From NCBI GenBank assembly GCA_937889655.1, contig CALBZG010000130.1:1-6281 (forward strand): DNA of 6,281 nucleotides. The letters are read 5' to 3'. Each line of letters opens with the position of its first letter. Position 1 is the first letter of the stretch. Source of the stretch: an uncultured Clostridia bacterium (lineage in GTDB: Bacteria; Bacillota; Clostridia; Peptostreptococcales; Anaerovoracaceae). The position numbers and the translations under genes are program-made. The notes below the pieces were generated by a model. The model worked only from the letters and a program-made list of their open reading frames with translations, ran no database searches and was not told the origin of the DNA. This document shows positions 6,098 through 6,281 of this stretch, piece after piece.

Positions 6098-6145
6098 AAA
6101 AATGCAAAGGGGTCGTTTTTGAGCACGTCCCCCTTTGCATTTTTT
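6098..6145 (+). terminator. Strong intrinsic terminator after the ene-reductase gene, probably bidirectional
   Basis: AAAAATGCAAAGGGG (6098-6112) pairs perfectly over 15 bases with CCCCTTTGCATTTTT (6130-6144). The GC-bearing core TGCAAAGGGG is followed by six T (6140-6145), and a 17-base loop separates the arms. On the minus strand the same stem is followed by five T, so it can also stop the leftward SLH-protein transcript. It lies 30 bases after the ene-reductase stop. Confidence 0.92.
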
Positions 6146-6196
6146 ATTGTTTATAATACATTTGTTTTCAAACCCGGCACGTCCGGCCCTTTAGAT

Positions 6197-6281
6197 TTAC
6201 ATGTACTGTGAATACAGAACATATATCATCTTGGCAGCTTCGCTTCTGGTAGCTTTACCAGAAGGCGCAAAGGCCTCAGCA
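6197..6281 (-). CDS. C-terminal end of an S-layer-homology (SLH) domain protein, cut by window edge
   Basis: The last 27 codons of a leftward gene, ending in TAA at 6199-6197, run in from the right edge. The visible residues read as the end of an SLH repeat: FAPSGKATRSEAAKMIYVLY matches the usual pattern of F-x-P-x-x-x-(A/I)-T-R-x-E-(A/F)-A, then a hydrophobic helix with aromatic residues. SLH domains bind secondary cell wall polymers and anchor surface proteins. Nothing can be said about the rest of the protein. The following 51 bases (6146-6196) contain only small hairpins, so the shared terminator at 6098-6145 probably ends this transcript. Confidence 0.8.
   Translation of the reverse strand, partial: AEAFAPSGKATRSEAAKMIYVLYSQYM

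Noticed and set aside
6123..6184. Octamer GCACGTCC present twice (6123-6130 and 6177-6184) around the terminator
   Set aside because: Only eight bases long and not part of a longer repeat or mobile element end; chance is likely.
1..6281. CRISPR arrays, insertion sequences, tRNA or rRNA genes
   Set aside because: No regularly spaced repeats, transposase-like frames, terminal inverted repeats or tRNA-like cloverleaf signatures were seen on either strand.

Overview
The window looks like a piece of an anaerobic Firmicutes (Clostridia-type) chromosome. The reasons are strong AGGAGG-type ribosome binding sites, a diacylglyceryl-lipoprotein solute-binding protein, an S-layer-homology (SLH) protein tail, an Old Yellow Enzyme of the Bacillus YqjM class, and a RACo-type corrinoid-activating ferredoxin, which is a protein of corrinoid-using anaerobes. 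The genus cannot be fixed from the sequence alone.

Layout. Five genes and one tiny ORF run leftward on the minus strand. Read in the direction of transcription they are: a stand-alone protein resembling the methionine synthase (MetH) activation domain (4873-4157); a RACo-type [2Fe-2S]/ASKHA ATPase (4147-2537); a 390-base gap holding a promoter, a 27-codon Met/Cys-rich ORF and an intrinsic terminator; then the methionine ABC importer genes metN (2146-1157), metI (1152-475) and metQ (394 to beyond the left edge). Diverging from the MetH-activation-like gene, a YqjM-type ene-reductase gene runs rightward (5036-6067) and ends at a strong terminator that could work in both directions. At the right edge is the C-terminal end of a leftward SLH-domain protein.

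The most interesting part is the metN leader. A near-consensus promoter (TTTACA, 17 bp, TATAAT) is followed by a ribosome binding site and a 27-residue ORF with 9 Met and 3 Cys, then by a terminator hairpin with a U-run, then by metNIQ. A segment near the 3' end of the small ORF can pair with the 5' arm of the terminator, and it can also pair with an earlier segment beside the Met codon cluster. This is the logic of a trp-type ribosome-mediated attenuator, here with Met codons in front of a methionine importer. I propose a methionine-sensing leader-peptide attenuator; no SAM riboswitch or T-box was recognised there.

The second theme is corrinoid and methionine chemistry. A MetH-activation-like protein with a C-terminal cysteine cluster is translationally close-coupled to RACo, with no corrinoid protein or methyltransferase in the window. 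The pair could reactivate a corrinoid enzyme encoded elsewhere, possibly a methionine synthase lacking its own activation domain. This link is inference. All structure and pairing statements were made by eye; no folding energies or database searches were run.
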